The notes under the pieces: model-generated
The model's input: only the letters and a program-made list of their open reading frames with translations
Told to the model about the DNA's origin: nothing
The model's database searches: none
Origin: an uncultured Bacteroidia bacterium
GTDB lineage: Bacteria > Bacteroidota > Bacteroidia > Bacteroidales > Prolixibacteraceae
NCBI GenBank assembly: GCA_903850335.1
Contig: CAINLJ010000164.1
Coordinates: 1-57,776 of the forward strand
Direction: 5' to 3'
DNA: 57,776 nt
Program-made: the position numbers and the translations under genes
In this document: positions 37,640 through 46,660 of the stretch, piece by piece
Position numbering within the stretch: position 1 is the first letter of the stretch
Layout of the letters: every line of letters starts with the position of its first letter

Positions 37640-37948
37640 ATGGAAAAAAATAACGTACATAGAAAAGCAGCAAAGATGCTCCATGATTTCGAAACCATGG
37701 AAACTATTCTCCCTTCAGCAGAGTGGAACGATTCGCTGATGGAGAGATTGAATAAAGTGAAATCAGGAACATCTATATCCTCCTCATTTAAGAAGTTCAA
37801 CGCTTTATTGATACTTATTGGGTTTATCAACCTTTGTTTTGTGCTAAATGTCCTGCTTATGAAGTCTCCGGAAAAGCAGCTCCGCGAAAAAGAGCTTATG
37901 GAAATTTCAAAAGAATTATTGATTAATCCTTCATCTATAAATCATTAA
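37640..37948 (+). CDS. Small membrane protein, candidate anti-sigma factor
   Basis: The 102 residues give an N-terminal polar region (about 1-55, with LHDFETMETILPSAEWNDSLMERL), one transmembrane helix (ALLILIGFINLCFVLNVLLM, about 55-74) and a short C-terminal part. No zinc-binding HxxxCxxC motif is present. Topology and place (52 bp after the sigma gene, 3 bp before the sensor gene) fit a single-pass anti-sigma factor of the CnrY kind. The assignment is from context, not from a recognised domain. Confidence 0.75.
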   Translation: MEKNNVHRKAAKMLHDFETMETILPSAEWNDSLMERLNKVKSGTSISSSFKKFNALLILIGFINLCFVLNVLLMKSPEKQLREKELMEISKELLINPSSINH

Positions 37949-37951
37949 GCC

Positions 37952-38443
37952 ATGGACGTTTTCACTCAAAATAAGATTCTAATTCGTATTGTCATTGTAC
38001 TTGTCGTGTTCAATCTGATTTTCATAACACTAATTCTCAAAGAGGATTTCAAGCCAAGGAATCAGAAAAATCCCCCAATTAATGGGAAGGGCGATGTGTC
38101 TGAACTGTTAAAGAAAGAACTTGGACTAAATGAAGACCAGACTCAACGGGTTAAGGAGTTGCGTTCGGCATTTTTTGAAAAGGAACGGGATTTATCAGCA
38201 GCAATCCGAAATGAACGTGACTCCATGAATGAGGTCATGTTCAGCAAAAATACCGATGAAACCTTGATTAAATCGTTGGCAAAAGAGATTGCCGACAATG
38301 ACTATAAAATGGAACTATTACGATATGAACAGGCCCTAAAGCTGAAAACGATCTGTACCCCCGTTCAACTTGAGAAATTTAACGGTTTGGTAAAGGAGAT
38401 CCGCGATTATTTCAGGCCGGACCCCAAACCAGACAAAAGATGA
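37952..38443 (+). CDS. Spy/CnrX-like periplasmic sensor protein
   Basis: A 163-residue protein with an N-terminal membrane anchor (RIVIVLVVFNLIFITLIL) and a charged helical periplasmic region containing LGLNEDQTQRVKELRSAFFE (about 53-72) and a second helix pair. This is the LTxxQ-like four-helix arrangement of Spy, CpxP and CnrX. In the CnrX system such a protein releases a sigma factor when metal binds; here His and Cys are scarce, so unfolded-protein or other sensing is equally possible. Its stop overlaps the ATG of the next gene (ATGA), which points to coupled translation. Confidence 0.72.
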   Translation: MDVFTQNKILIRIVIVLVVFNLIFITLILKEDFKPRNQKNPPINGKGDVSELLKKELGLNEDQTQRVKELRSAFFEKERDLSAAIRNERDSMNEVMFSKNTDETLIKSLAKEIADNDYKMELLRYEQALKLKTICTPVQLEKFNGLVKEIRDYFRPDPKPDKR

Positions 38444-39873
38444 TCCTTCGTTTATTTCAGAAAAACCCTGCTTTCGCCCTCTTGTTTTTAGTCGCCTTCG
38501 TGGCTTGTAAAAAGAATGATCCAATAGTCACTCCAAAGAATGACGAAATTGTTAAAACGGGGAATCTGAATTTAAACGAAATACTCGGCAGACCAACTAA
38601 TACTTCGGTAACGATAAATATCCTTTTTGATCAGCCGGAAGAGGTATATTGGGAAATAGGAACCTCATCCGGAGTTTATAAATTAAAAACAAATATCTAC
38701 ACTTCGCTTAAAGGTGTTCCTACTTTGGCTGACTTCACTAATCTAAGTCAAAATACTAAATACTATTATAGAACAAGATACCGGACATCAGGATCAAATG
38801 ATCAGTTTGTCGCCGGTGCGGAGCATACTTTTCATACACAGAGAAACCAGGGAGAATCCTTTGTATTCACTGTAGAATCTGATCCTCATCCCTACGATAA
38901 AAAAGGCTGCCATAACCTTTGGCTTCTCACACTTCAGAATCAACTTAAAGACAATCCTGATTTCATGTTTGATTTGGGAGATACTTTTGGTGATGATCAT
39001 AATGCCTCAACAATTACTTCTGATGAGGTGAAGCAGCTTCATTTGAATGACAGGGCATATTTTGGTGCAGTTTGTCATTCGATGCCTTTGTTCTTTTGTC
39101 TTGGAAATCATGAAGGAGAATCCGGATACTATCTTCTGCAATCGCCTCCGGATAACCTCGCTGTTTATGGGAATATCTGGCGCAATTATTATTATCCTAA
39201 CCCATATCCTGATGGATTTTATACAGGAAACCTGATGATTGAAGGAAATCCAGTCGGAAAACCGGAAAATTATTACTCCTGGAAGTGGGGCGATGCTCTC
39301 TTTGTAGTCATTGACGTATACCGTTACGCTTCGTCTGGCGAAAAACCGGAAAAATGGGACTTTACTTTGGGGAAAGTACAATACGACTGGTTAAAATCCA
39401 CACTAGAGAACACAAGTTCAAAGTACAAATTTGTCTTTGCCCATCACGTAAGAGGCCAGGGAAGAGGAGGCATAACGAATGCAAAATTCTATGAATGGGG
39501 AGGTTATGAAGAAAATAACAACTCTTACACTTTTGATACTAATCGCCCCGGCTGGGGAAAACCCATTCAGCAGTTATTTAAGGATAATCATGTAAATATC
39601 TTCTTTCAGGGTCATGATCATTTGTTTGCCCATGAAGTACTTGACGGAATAACTTACCAGGAGGTACCCATGCCCGGCGATTCAACCTATATCCTTGGAA
39701 AAACGGCTAATGGTGCAGCATATACATCTGATGTCATAGATGGAAGTGGTTATATCCGTGTGACAGTATCGCCATTAAATATTAAAACTGAATATATTCA
39801 ATCATACCTGCCAAAAGATGAGAACGGAACACAGAAAAACAGGATGACATCATTCAGCTACACCTTAAATTAG
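38440..39873 (+). CDS. Metallophosphoesterase lipoprotein with purple-acid-phosphatase-like N-domain (first paralogue)
   Basis: A 477-residue predicted lipoprotein (FLVAFVACKK, Cys near 23). A fibronectin-like domain like that preceding purple acid phosphatases spans about 45-140 (ILGRPTNTSVTINI, YYYRTRYR). The calcineurin-like phosphoesterase domain follows, with metal motifs ESDPHPY, LGDTFGD, GNHEGE, FAHHVRG and GHDHLFA, so all five signature blocks are present. It hydrolyses a phosphoester in the periplasm or at the cell surface; the substrate is unknown. The next gene is a close paralogue, so this is a tandem duplication. Confidence 0.88.
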   Translation: MILRLFQKNPAFALLFLVAFVACKKNDPIVTPKNDEIVKTGNLNLNEILGRPTNTSVTINILFDQPEEVYWEIGTSSGVYKLKTNIYTSLKGVPTLADFTNLSQNTKYYYRTRYRTSGSNDQFVAGAEHTFHTQRNQGESFVFTVESDPHPYDKKGCHNLWLLTLQNQLKDNPDFMFDLGDTFGDDHNASTITSDEVKQLHLNDRAYFGAVCHSMPLFFCLGNHEGESGYYLLQSPPDNLAVYGNIWRNYYYPNPYPDGFYTGNLMIEGNPVGKPENYYSWKWGDALFVVIDVYRYASSGEKPEKWDFTLGKVQYDWLKSTLENTSSKYKFVFAHHVRGQGRGGITNAKFYEWGGYEENNNSYTFDTNRPGWGKPIQQLFKDNHVNIFFQGHDHLFAHEVLDGITYQEVPMPGDSTYILGKTANGAAYTSDVIDGSGYIRVTVSPLNIKTEYIQSYLPKDENGTQKNRMTSFSYTLN

Positions 39874-39930
39874 CCACCCTGTTTATAATTACATGGATTG
39901 TTGGAACCATATAAAAACCTACACCGAAAA

Positions 39931-41373
39931 ATGAAAAATCGACTTATTAAATTGATCAATAATCACTTATTGATATTATTAGGGTTAGCTTTACTTACCG
40001 GAATCATTATCGACTGCTCTAAAAAACAGATTACCCAAAGCCCTGAAGAAAATCCTCAGCAAATAAATCAATCCACCCAAAAATTCTCAGAGATACTTGG
40101 CAGACCAACCAATTCTTCGGTTACAATGAATATTTTAATGGGGCAGGCTAATGATGTATATTTTGAATATGGAACGTCATCTGGTAATTATACCTTAAAG
40201 AGCTCAAAACAAACTACTGTTACGGGTACACCTTTACAAACAGATCTAACCAATCTTATTGCCAACACCAAGTATTTTTACAGGACAAGATATCGGCTAA
40301 ATGGATCAACTTCGGCCTATTCAGCCGGTTCTGAACACTCATTTCGCACCTCAAGAGCGGCTGGAGATAGATTCACGTTTGCAGTGGAAGCCGATCCACA
40401 CCTGGATGTAAATTCAGATACTTCGGCGTACAAACTGACACTTCAAAATATTCTTTCTGCAAACCCGGATTTTATGATTGATCTTGGAGACATGTTTATG
40501 TCTGAAAAACAGACTGGTGTTAATCAGACAATCATTACAGACCGGCATCTTTTATATCGTCCATTGTTTGGAAGTGTCTGTCATTCAGTACCACTTTATC
40601 TTGTCATTGGGAATCATGAGGGTGAACTGGGATGGATGCTGAACGGTACCAATAGCTGCCTCCCTGTAATGGCATCAAACACCCGAAAATTGTATTATCC
40701 AAATCCGGAGCCAAACTCATTTTATTCAGGAAATTCTAGTACTGAGAATTTTGTGGGGCTTCGTCAAAATTATTATTCCTGGCAGTGGGGCAATGCCCTA
40801 TTTATCATCCTTGATCCCTATTGGTATACAACTAACAAACCCGGATGGGGCTGGACACTGGGAGCGGATCAATACAACTGGTTTAAAGGTGTGATCACAG
40901 CAAGCACAGCAAAATATAAATTTGTCTTTTGCCATCAACTGGTTGGAGGAAATGGAAATGATGCCCGCGGAGGAACCGAATTTGCACAACTATTTGAAAT
41001 GGGAGGAAATAATACAGATGGAAGTTACGGGTTTGACAGCAACCGTCCGGGATGGCAGAAACCGGTTCATCGCCTGATGAAAGAAACAAATACTACCATT
41101 TTCTTTCATGGTCATGATCATTTCTATGGGAAACAGGAAAAAGATGGGATTATCTATCAGGAAGTTCCACAACCTTCAAACAAAAATATCACAAAAACAT
41201 CTGCTGCGGATTATGGCTATGTTAATGGTATTATCCTTCCAGGAAGGGGCTTCCTACTGGTCACTGTAACTAATTCAAATGTAAAAGTTGATTACATAAA
41301 AACCTATCTGCCGGCTGAAGAAAATGGAACCGAAAAAAACAAGACAGTCGGCGACTCATATACAATCAATTAA
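39931..41373 (+). CDS. Metallophosphoesterase lipoprotein (second paralogue)
   Basis: From the ATG at 39931 this is a 480-residue predicted lipoprotein, with hydrophobic LLILLGLALLTGIII then DCSKK. An upstream TTG would add eleven residues and is less likely. The domain order equals that of the first paralogue: N-terminal beta domain ILGRPTNSSVTMNIL, then phosphoesterase motifs DPHLD, LGDMFMS, GNHEGE, FCHQLVGG and GHDHFYG. Differences in the third and fourth blocks suggest diverged specificity. The pair may act on related substrates with the neighbouring surface proteins. Confidence 0.87.
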   Translation: MKNRLIKLINNHLLILLGLALLTGIIIDCSKKQITQSPEENPQQINQSTQKFSEILGRPTNSSVTMNILMGQANDVYFEYGTSSGNYTLKSSKQTTVTGTPLQTDLTNLIANTKYFYRTRYRLNGSTSAYSAGSEHSFRTSRAAGDRFTFAVEADPHLDVNSDTSAYKLTLQNILSANPDFMIDLGDMFMSEKQTGVNQTIITDRHLLYRPLFGSVCHSVPLYLVIGNHEGELGWMLNGTNSCLPVMASNTRKLYYPNPEPNSFYSGNSSTENFVGLRQNYYSWQWGNALFIILDPYWYTTNKPGWGWTLGADQYNWFKGVITASTAKYKFVFCHQLVGGNGNDARGGTEFAQLFEMGGNNTDGSYGFDSNRPGWQKPVHRLMKETNTTIFFHGHDHFYGKQEKDGIIYQEVPQPSNKNITKTSAADYGYVNGIILPGRGFLLVTVTNSNVKVDYIKTYLPAEENGTEKNKTVGDSYTIN

Positions 41374-41378
41374 AAATC

Positions 41379-42380
41379 ATGAAACGCTTTATGGTAAACA
41401 GTAGTCAACAAAGGTCTTTCGTTCTAAGTAAAACAAGGCTCATGATTTACACGACACTAGCATGCTGCGTGTTATCTTGCACATCCCATAAAACTATTAA
41501 TGAGATCCAGTATGATTCCGGATCAAAAATTCTGTTGCCTGATACAGGACAGACATTTAGCTTTACAAATACCGCCGGTGAAGATAGCGACTATTCTTTT
41601 AATCCACAATCATTTACCGATAATAAGAATGGAACCATCACGGATAATATCACCGGCCTGGTATGGCAGCAAATGGATGGAGGAGAGATGACATTTGAGA
41701 ATGCCGGAAATTACTGTTCATCCCTTAATCTTGGAGGGAAGAATGACTGGAGACTCCCAACAAGTCATGAACTTTTTGATATCAATGACTTTAGCAGAAT
41801 AAATCCGGCTCTAAACACGACTTACTTCACCAATACTCAAGCTGAATACTGGTGGACATCAGATCTCCGCATTGATGATCCAACAAAAGTATGGGTTGTG
41901 AATGCTGGCGGAGGGGTTGGAGCACATCCAAAATCAGAGACTGTGAGTGCAGGTGGAACAAAACAATTCCATACAAGAGCCGTAAGGAGTAATAATTCAG
42001 CGCCGGTTATTATCAATCATTTAAATAACACTGGAGTCGGAACAATTACCGACAACCGTACCGGGTTAATCTGGCAGCAGATTCCCTCCCCGAATACGAT
42101 GACCTGGGAGGAAGCGTTAACTTATGCGTCGTCTTTGGCTCTGGGAGGAGTAACAGGCTGGAGAATACCCAATATTAAAGAAATTCAATCCCTTAATGAC
42201 GAAAAAATATTTAAACCATCTTTCGATAAAAACTATTTTCCGTCAATATCCTCCGGTAATTTCTGGTCTTCAACTTCCATGCAAAATGCATCATCGAAAG
42301 CCTGGGATATTAATGTTGATTATGGTATTGTATCCTATAATGAAAAGACTGTTAAGGAATACGTCCTCTGTGTGAAATGA
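41379..42380 (+). CDS. DUF1566 (Lcl-type) lipoprotein with two domain copies
   Basis: A 333-residue lipoprotein (lipobox VLSC near residue 30). Two repeats of the DUF1566 pattern are seen: GTITDNITGLVWQQ with WRLPTSHEL, and GTITDNRTGLIWQQ with WRIPNIKEI. The second ends with NFWSSTS. DUF1566 domains belong to the C-type-lectin-like fold group and often sit in surface-attached proteins. It lies in a train of exported-protein genes and overlaps the next gene by 4 bp (ATGA). Confidence 0.82.
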   Translation: MKRFMVNSSQQRSFVLSKTRLMIYTTLACCVLSCTSHKTINEIQYDSGSKILLPDTGQTFSFTNTAGEDSDYSFNPQSFTDNKNGTITDNITGLVWQQMDGGEMTFENAGNYCSSLNLGGKNDWRLPTSHELFDINDFSRINPALNTTYFTNTQAEYWWTSDLRIDDPTKVWVVNAGGGVGAHPKSETVSAGGTKQFHTRAVRSNNSAPVIINHLNNTGVGTITDNRTGLIWQQIPSPNTMTWEEALTYASSLALGGVTGWRIPNIKEIQSLNDEKIFKPSFDKNYFPSISSGNFWSSTSMQNASSKAWDINVDYGIVSYNEKTVKEYVLCVK

Positions 42381-43519
42381 ACGAATACAGACATATAAAT
42401 CATAGGATGAATATTTTACAAAAAACAGGCTTATGCCTCGGACTTATTAGCGCTCTCATTTGTTCCTGCAAAGAGAAACCAGCTATTGAATCCCCGCAAA
42501 TTTCAGATCCGGTAATTACCGAATTTACAGAAGTTAAGATTACTGGTGGTGAATATGAAATGGGCGACCATTTTGGCTTTGTGGATCCCGCTCATCCGAG
42601 CGATGAGACACCTGTCCACAAGGTAAAGGTCAATACACTTTATATGACTACAACAGAAATCACAAACAAACAATTCCTTGATTTTCTAAACAGTTCTTTA
42701 ATAAAAGTGGTGATCGAGGTGCGCAATAATGTGGTTTATTCTATTGGAAGCACAATAAACTATTACTTAACCTGGCAGTATGCCCACTTTTACAGTATTG
42801 GTTACGACGGGAAAAGTTTTTCAATAGTAGATTTCAGGGCAAACCACCCCGTTGTGGGTGTGATGTGGGCAGGGGCAGCTGCCTATTGTAATTGGTTAAG
42901 TCAACAGAAAGGACTACAGGAATGTTATAATCTCACCTCAGGAAGTTGTGATTTTTCAAAAAACGGTTATCGGTTACCTACTGAGGCAGAATGGGAATAT
43001 GCTGCGAGAGGAGGAAATACCAATCCATACCTTAATTATCCTACTGGGAATACCATTGATAAAACAGCCGTTAATCTACCCGATTCCGGTGATCCATTTG
43101 AAACAGGTGATTTGCCCTATACAACACCTGTTGGGTTTTATGACGGTAAACTGAAGCAAAAATCTGCGTATAACTGGCCTGGAAATGCCTCAACTTACCA
43201 GACAAAAAATGGTGTAAATGGATTTGGACTGTATGACATGCAAGGAAACGTATGGGAATATGTCAATGACTGGTATGGACAAAACTATTACACTATAAGT
43301 CCTTACGATAATCCCAAAGGACCTGATTCCGGTTTTATTATGCCGGATGGAAAGCCATACCGGGGAATGCGTGGAGGAAACTGGTATAATGGTCTTGTTG
43401 CAGCAGGTGTCAATGATGGTCATTCGAGAGTTTCAAATCGGAATCCGTCCTATTATAGGGGACCACAGGATCCAAATCACCCGTATTACCATCTGGGATT
43501 TAGAATAGTCAGAAATTAG
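42377..43519 (+). CDS. Formylglycine-generating-enzyme-like (SUMF1) lipoprotein
   Basis: A 380-residue FGE-sulfatase-domain protein exported as a lipoprotein (lipobox ICSC). The family hallmarks are VKITGGEYEMGD, TPVHKVKVN, GYRLPTEAEWEYAARGG, GNVWEYVNDWY, RGMRGGNWY and a C-terminal HLGFRIVR. The classic active-site cysteine pair of true FGEs is not obvious, so it may bind ligand rather than oxidise cysteine; many Bacteroidota homologues are gliding or adhesion-related. The start overlaps the previous stop; ATG 42407 would give a shorter signal peptide. Confidence 0.85.
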   Translation: MNEYRHINHRMNILQKTGLCLGLISALICSCKEKPAIESPQISDPVITEFTEVKITGGEYEMGDHFGFVDPAHPSDETPVHKVKVNTLYMTTTEITNKQFLDFLNSSLIKVVIEVRNNVVYSIGSTINYYLTWQYAHFYSIGYDGKSFSIVDFRANHPVVGVMWAGAAAYCNWLSQQKGLQECYNLTSGSCDFSKNGYRLPTEAEWEYAARGGNTNPYLNYPTGNTIDKTAVNLPDSGDPFETGDLPYTTPVGFYDGKLKQKSAYNWPGNASTYQTKNGVNGFGLYDMQGNVWEYVNDWYGQNYYTISPYDNPKGPDSGFIMPDGKPYRGMRGGNWYNGLVAAGVNDGHSRVSNRNPSYYRGPQDPNHPYYHLGFRIVRN

Positions 43520-43562
43520 ATATTTCATTCATCCGCTTAAACAATCAAAAATTAAGTCTGTT

Positions 43563-46500
43563 ATGAAAGCACAATCCCCAATTCCAAAATCAACCTTTCA
43601 GAAGGGTTTCTGGTTCGTTCTCTTGTTATTTACTGCCTTTCAAACTACCAAGGCACAGCAATTCACAATTGATGTCACGCTTGCTGATCAGGGTCAGCAA
43701 AACACGATTGCATTCGACGGGCTGGCTTTCCTAACCGGCACCCTGGGATCCGATTCCTTTTTCCCTCCCGGTAAGGTGGCCGATTTTTGGGGCTTTCAAT
43801 ATCTGCGGGATAATGATCCTTCCGGAATGGGACATAATACAAGTTTTCTTACGGGAGCTGCGAACAATATGCTGAATGTGCTGACTGCCGAGCAACGGCA
43901 GCAACTCGTAACACTGGCAAAGCTTCAGGTTGAACCGATCAATGAATACGGATACAAACGGTTTGTACTTATGAAGGCATTCAGACGTTTACTTGCAGGT
44001 GATTTCCCTGCAGAGACAAATAGCCTGGATCGTGAAGCCGTAAAAGGCTATTCTGCTCAATTATACAGGCTTGATGGTGGGATGAGTTTCCAGCGAGCAC
44101 GAATCATGGGTTCAATATTGTACTCATTAACAGAAACACAGAAAGCTTATCTGGACGCAATGTCAGGAAAGGGAATGCTTACATGGCCGGTTGTTGATGA
44201 ACCGATTGATCTTCGTGGACTTGGTCAGGATGTTAAAGTTGCAGTGATGACTTATGCCGGAGATATGTTCAGCTGGTACGCCGGTTCAGTTGATGCAGAT
44301 GTTTACTTCTGTCCGGAACGTCAGGGGACTTATTTTGGATCATTTTACATGAAAGATGCTCCTGCAATCGGGAATCCGGATTATACAATAAGCTCAGACA
44401 TAACAGCTGATTACGGAAATAAATTTCTTCAGGCTTTAACAGCAAACGAATCAGCTCTGATTTCAGGTCTCGTAGATATCCAGAGACCTTGGTTATATGA
44501 GATTGTGGAGCGCAGAAAGGATATATCTGTCGAACTAAGAAAATTCATGGCAGGAGGTATTCCGGACAGCACGCAGGTAATCAGTCTGATGACCAGATAT
44601 GGAGAGCTGGATGGTGAAATCATTTACAACTTTGCATCCAATTTTGCCACAGTTAACGGAACGAATACACCATCCGAAAAGGATGCATTATTAGCGCTTA
44701 GGAAGGAAGTCCTGGGTGATTTTAATCCAACTGGAGCATACCTTTATGCGACACCAATTGCTATTCCCTCAATTCCAAACACTGATTTTCTATTTACAGC
44801 TACATTTGGTATTTCAGTTACTGCAAGTGCCAATAATGTGTGTGAAGGCACAAATGTTACTTATACGGCAACTCCTGTAAACGGAGGTACTTCTCCTGCG
44901 TATATCTGGAAAGTGAACGATGTTAATGCAGGGTCCGGCAGCAACACATTTATCTATTCTCCGGCCAATAATGATGTAATCACTTGTGAGTTAATACCCA
45001 ATACGAATATTCCCGTCAACAGCCAAATCATAAGTGCCCCGATCACTATGACTGTCAATTCAAAATTGCCGGTAAGTGTATCAGTTACCCCCGCCATGAA
45101 TTCGGTCTGCTCAGGAACTAACGTCATATTTAACGCGACACCCGTAAATGGAGGAAACGCTCCGCAGTATCAATGGAAGATTAATGGCAATGTCACAGGT
45201 CCCAATTCAGCAACTTTCAATTTCAATCCTGCAAATAATGACATTATTAGTTGCATACTGACCTCCAATCTATCCTGTATTTCCGGCTCTCCTGCCACTT
45301 CGAATAAAGTCGCGATGACTGTCAATACTGCTCCTGCCCAACCTGGGATCATCAACGGTGTAAATGCCATCTGTAGCGGTACTGCCGGCATCACTTACAA
45401 CGTTGTACCTGTCACGGGAGCATCAGGATATATCTGGAATGTCCCTGCCGGCTCAGTTGTGACATCGGGGCAGGGAACAAACTCAATTGCAGTTAATTTT
45501 GGAAGTACTTCAGGCATACTATCAGTCGCAGCAGCAAACACTTGTGGAACAAGTCCTTTACGCACCCTAAACATGGCAGTAAATCCAGCAGTTCCTGCCC
45601 AGATAACCACCTCAACAGCAACAACCTTCTGCTCAGGGGGAAGCATTACTCTTTCGGCAAATACAGGTTCAGGTTACCTTTATCAATGGAAAAGCGGTAC
45701 CATTAATATTTCAGGAGCTACAAAATCTACCTATATAACTAAAACAGGCGGGAGCTTCTCTGTCGCAATCTCAAAGACCGGATATTGTGCAGGCACATCA
45801 GCACCCGTTAATGTCACAGTTGTGCCTTTACCGCCTCCTATAATTACGGTTCAGGGAGCATTATCATTTTGCCAGGGTGGCAGCGTTCAGCTAACCGCGA
45901 ACACCGAATTACCGCTCACCTACCAATGGAAGAAGGATGGAGTGAGCATATCCGGAGCAGTGTCATCAGTCTTTAAAGCGACAGTAAGTGGCACTTATAC
46001 AGTCTCGGAAACTAATTCCAATGGTTGTTCTTCGACTTCGCAAGGGATAAAAGTAACAGTAAACCCAATTCCGGCGGTCACGGTTACGCCAGTCGGGCCC
46101 ATTAGCCTATCAACAGGTGGAAGTACTATTCTTACAGCTACTAAAGTCATTGGTTGTACATATCAATGGTTTAAGAACAACATACTGATTACAGGTGCAT
46201 CCACCTACAAATATACAGCATCAGTCGCTGGTGTTTATAATGTAGTAGTTTTCAATAGTACTTCAGGTTGTACCACAACATCAAACTATATAACTGTAAA
46301 TACTCCCCTAAAATCTGTGAGTCTGCAGGAAGATCCGTTTTATGAGCCAACGATCAAAAACTTTCCAAATCCTTTCAACGAAATTACGCAGTTTGATTAT
46401 TCTTTGTCTGAGCCATGCATGGTTTCGCTTAAAATCTATAACCTTTCAGGTACAGAGGTAGCCTCACTTGTCAATAGTTATCAGGAGAACGGTATTTATA

Positions 46501-46616
46501 CAATAACATTTGGAAACCAGGAACTCGCTTCCGGCACCTATATCTACAGATTCATCGCCAAGGGACGTACAATAAATTTTGCGAAGAGCAAAAAACTTAT
46601 TCGATACAAAAATTAA
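43563..46616 (+). CDS. T9SS-type surface protein with LTxxQ-like N-domain and Ig-like repeats
   Basis: A 1017-residue exported protein (FVLLLFTAFQTTKAQ signal). The N-terminal domain (about 35-415) is closely related to the protein at 48654-50000 and shares FDGLAFLTG, PPGKVADF, YLRDND, VYFCPER and RYGELDGE. Within it, segments such as LTAEQRQQLVTLAK and LTETQKAYL resemble the LTxxQ helices of Spy/CpxP. From about 420 to 915 come repeated Ig/PKD-like beta domains (VCEGTNVTYTATPVNGG and VCSGTNVIFNATPVNGG are near repeats). The C-terminal about 80 residues (NFPNPFNEITQFDYSLSEP, KKLIRYKN) are a T9SS type A sorting signal. The role is unknown. Confidence 0.82.
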   Translation: MKAQSPIPKSTFQKGFWFVLLLFTAFQTTKAQQFTIDVTLADQGQQNTIAFDGLAFLTGTLGSDSFFPPGKVADFWGFQYLRDNDPSGMGHNTSFLTGAANNMLNVLTAEQRQQLVTLAKLQVEPINEYGYKRFVLMKAFRRLLAGDFPAETNSLDREAVKGYSAQLYRLDGGMSFQRARIMGSILYSLTETQKAYLDAMSGKGMLTWPVVDEPIDLRGLGQDVKVAVMTYAGDMFSWYAGSVDADVYFCPERQGTYFGSFYMKDAPAIGNPDYTISSDITADYGNKFLQALTANESALISGLVDIQRPWLYEIVERRKDISVELRKFMAGGIPDSTQVISLMTRYGELDGEIIYNFASNFATVNGTNTPSEKDALLALRKEVLGDFNPTGAYLYATPIAIPSIPNTDFLFTATFGISVTASANNVCEGTNVTYTATPVNGGTSPAYIWKVNDVNAGSGSNTFIYSPANNDVITCELIPNTNIPVNSQIISAPITMTVNSKLPVSVSVTPAMNSVCSGTNVIFNATPVNGGNAPQYQWKINGNVTGPNSATFNFNPANNDIISCILTSNLSCISGSPATSNKVAMTVNTAPAQPGIINGVNAICSGTAGITYNVVPVTGASGYIWNVPAGSVVTSGQGTNSIAVNFGSTSGILSVAAANTCGTSPLRTLNMAVNPAVPAQITTSTATTFCSGGSITLSANTGSGYLYQWKSGTINISGATKSTYITKTGGSFSVAISKTGYCAGTSAPVNVTVVPLPPPIITVQGALSFCQGGSVQLTANTELPLTYQWKKDGVSISGAVSSVFKATVSGTYTVSETNSNGCSSTSQGIKVTVNPIPAVTVTPVGPISLSTGGSTILTATKVIGCTYQWFKNNILITGASTYKYTASVAGVYNVVVFNSTSGCTTTSNYITVNTPLKSVSLQEDPFYEPTIKNFPNPFNEITQFDYSLSEPCMVSLKIYNLSGTEVASLVNSYQENGIYTITFGNQELASGTYIYRFIAKGRTINFAKSKKLIRYKN

Positions 46617-46660
46617 AAATTACATCGCCAAATCACTCGGAAAATTTTAAGACTGCAAAC

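Noticed and set aside
39898-39930. TTG start for the second metallophosphoesterase
   Set aside because: It adds a charged segment before the signal peptide; ATG 39931 gives a better lipoprotein signal.
42377-43519. True sulfatase-activating enzyme
   Set aside because: The FGE fold is clear, but the catalytic cysteine pair is not obvious and no sulfatase gene is nearby.
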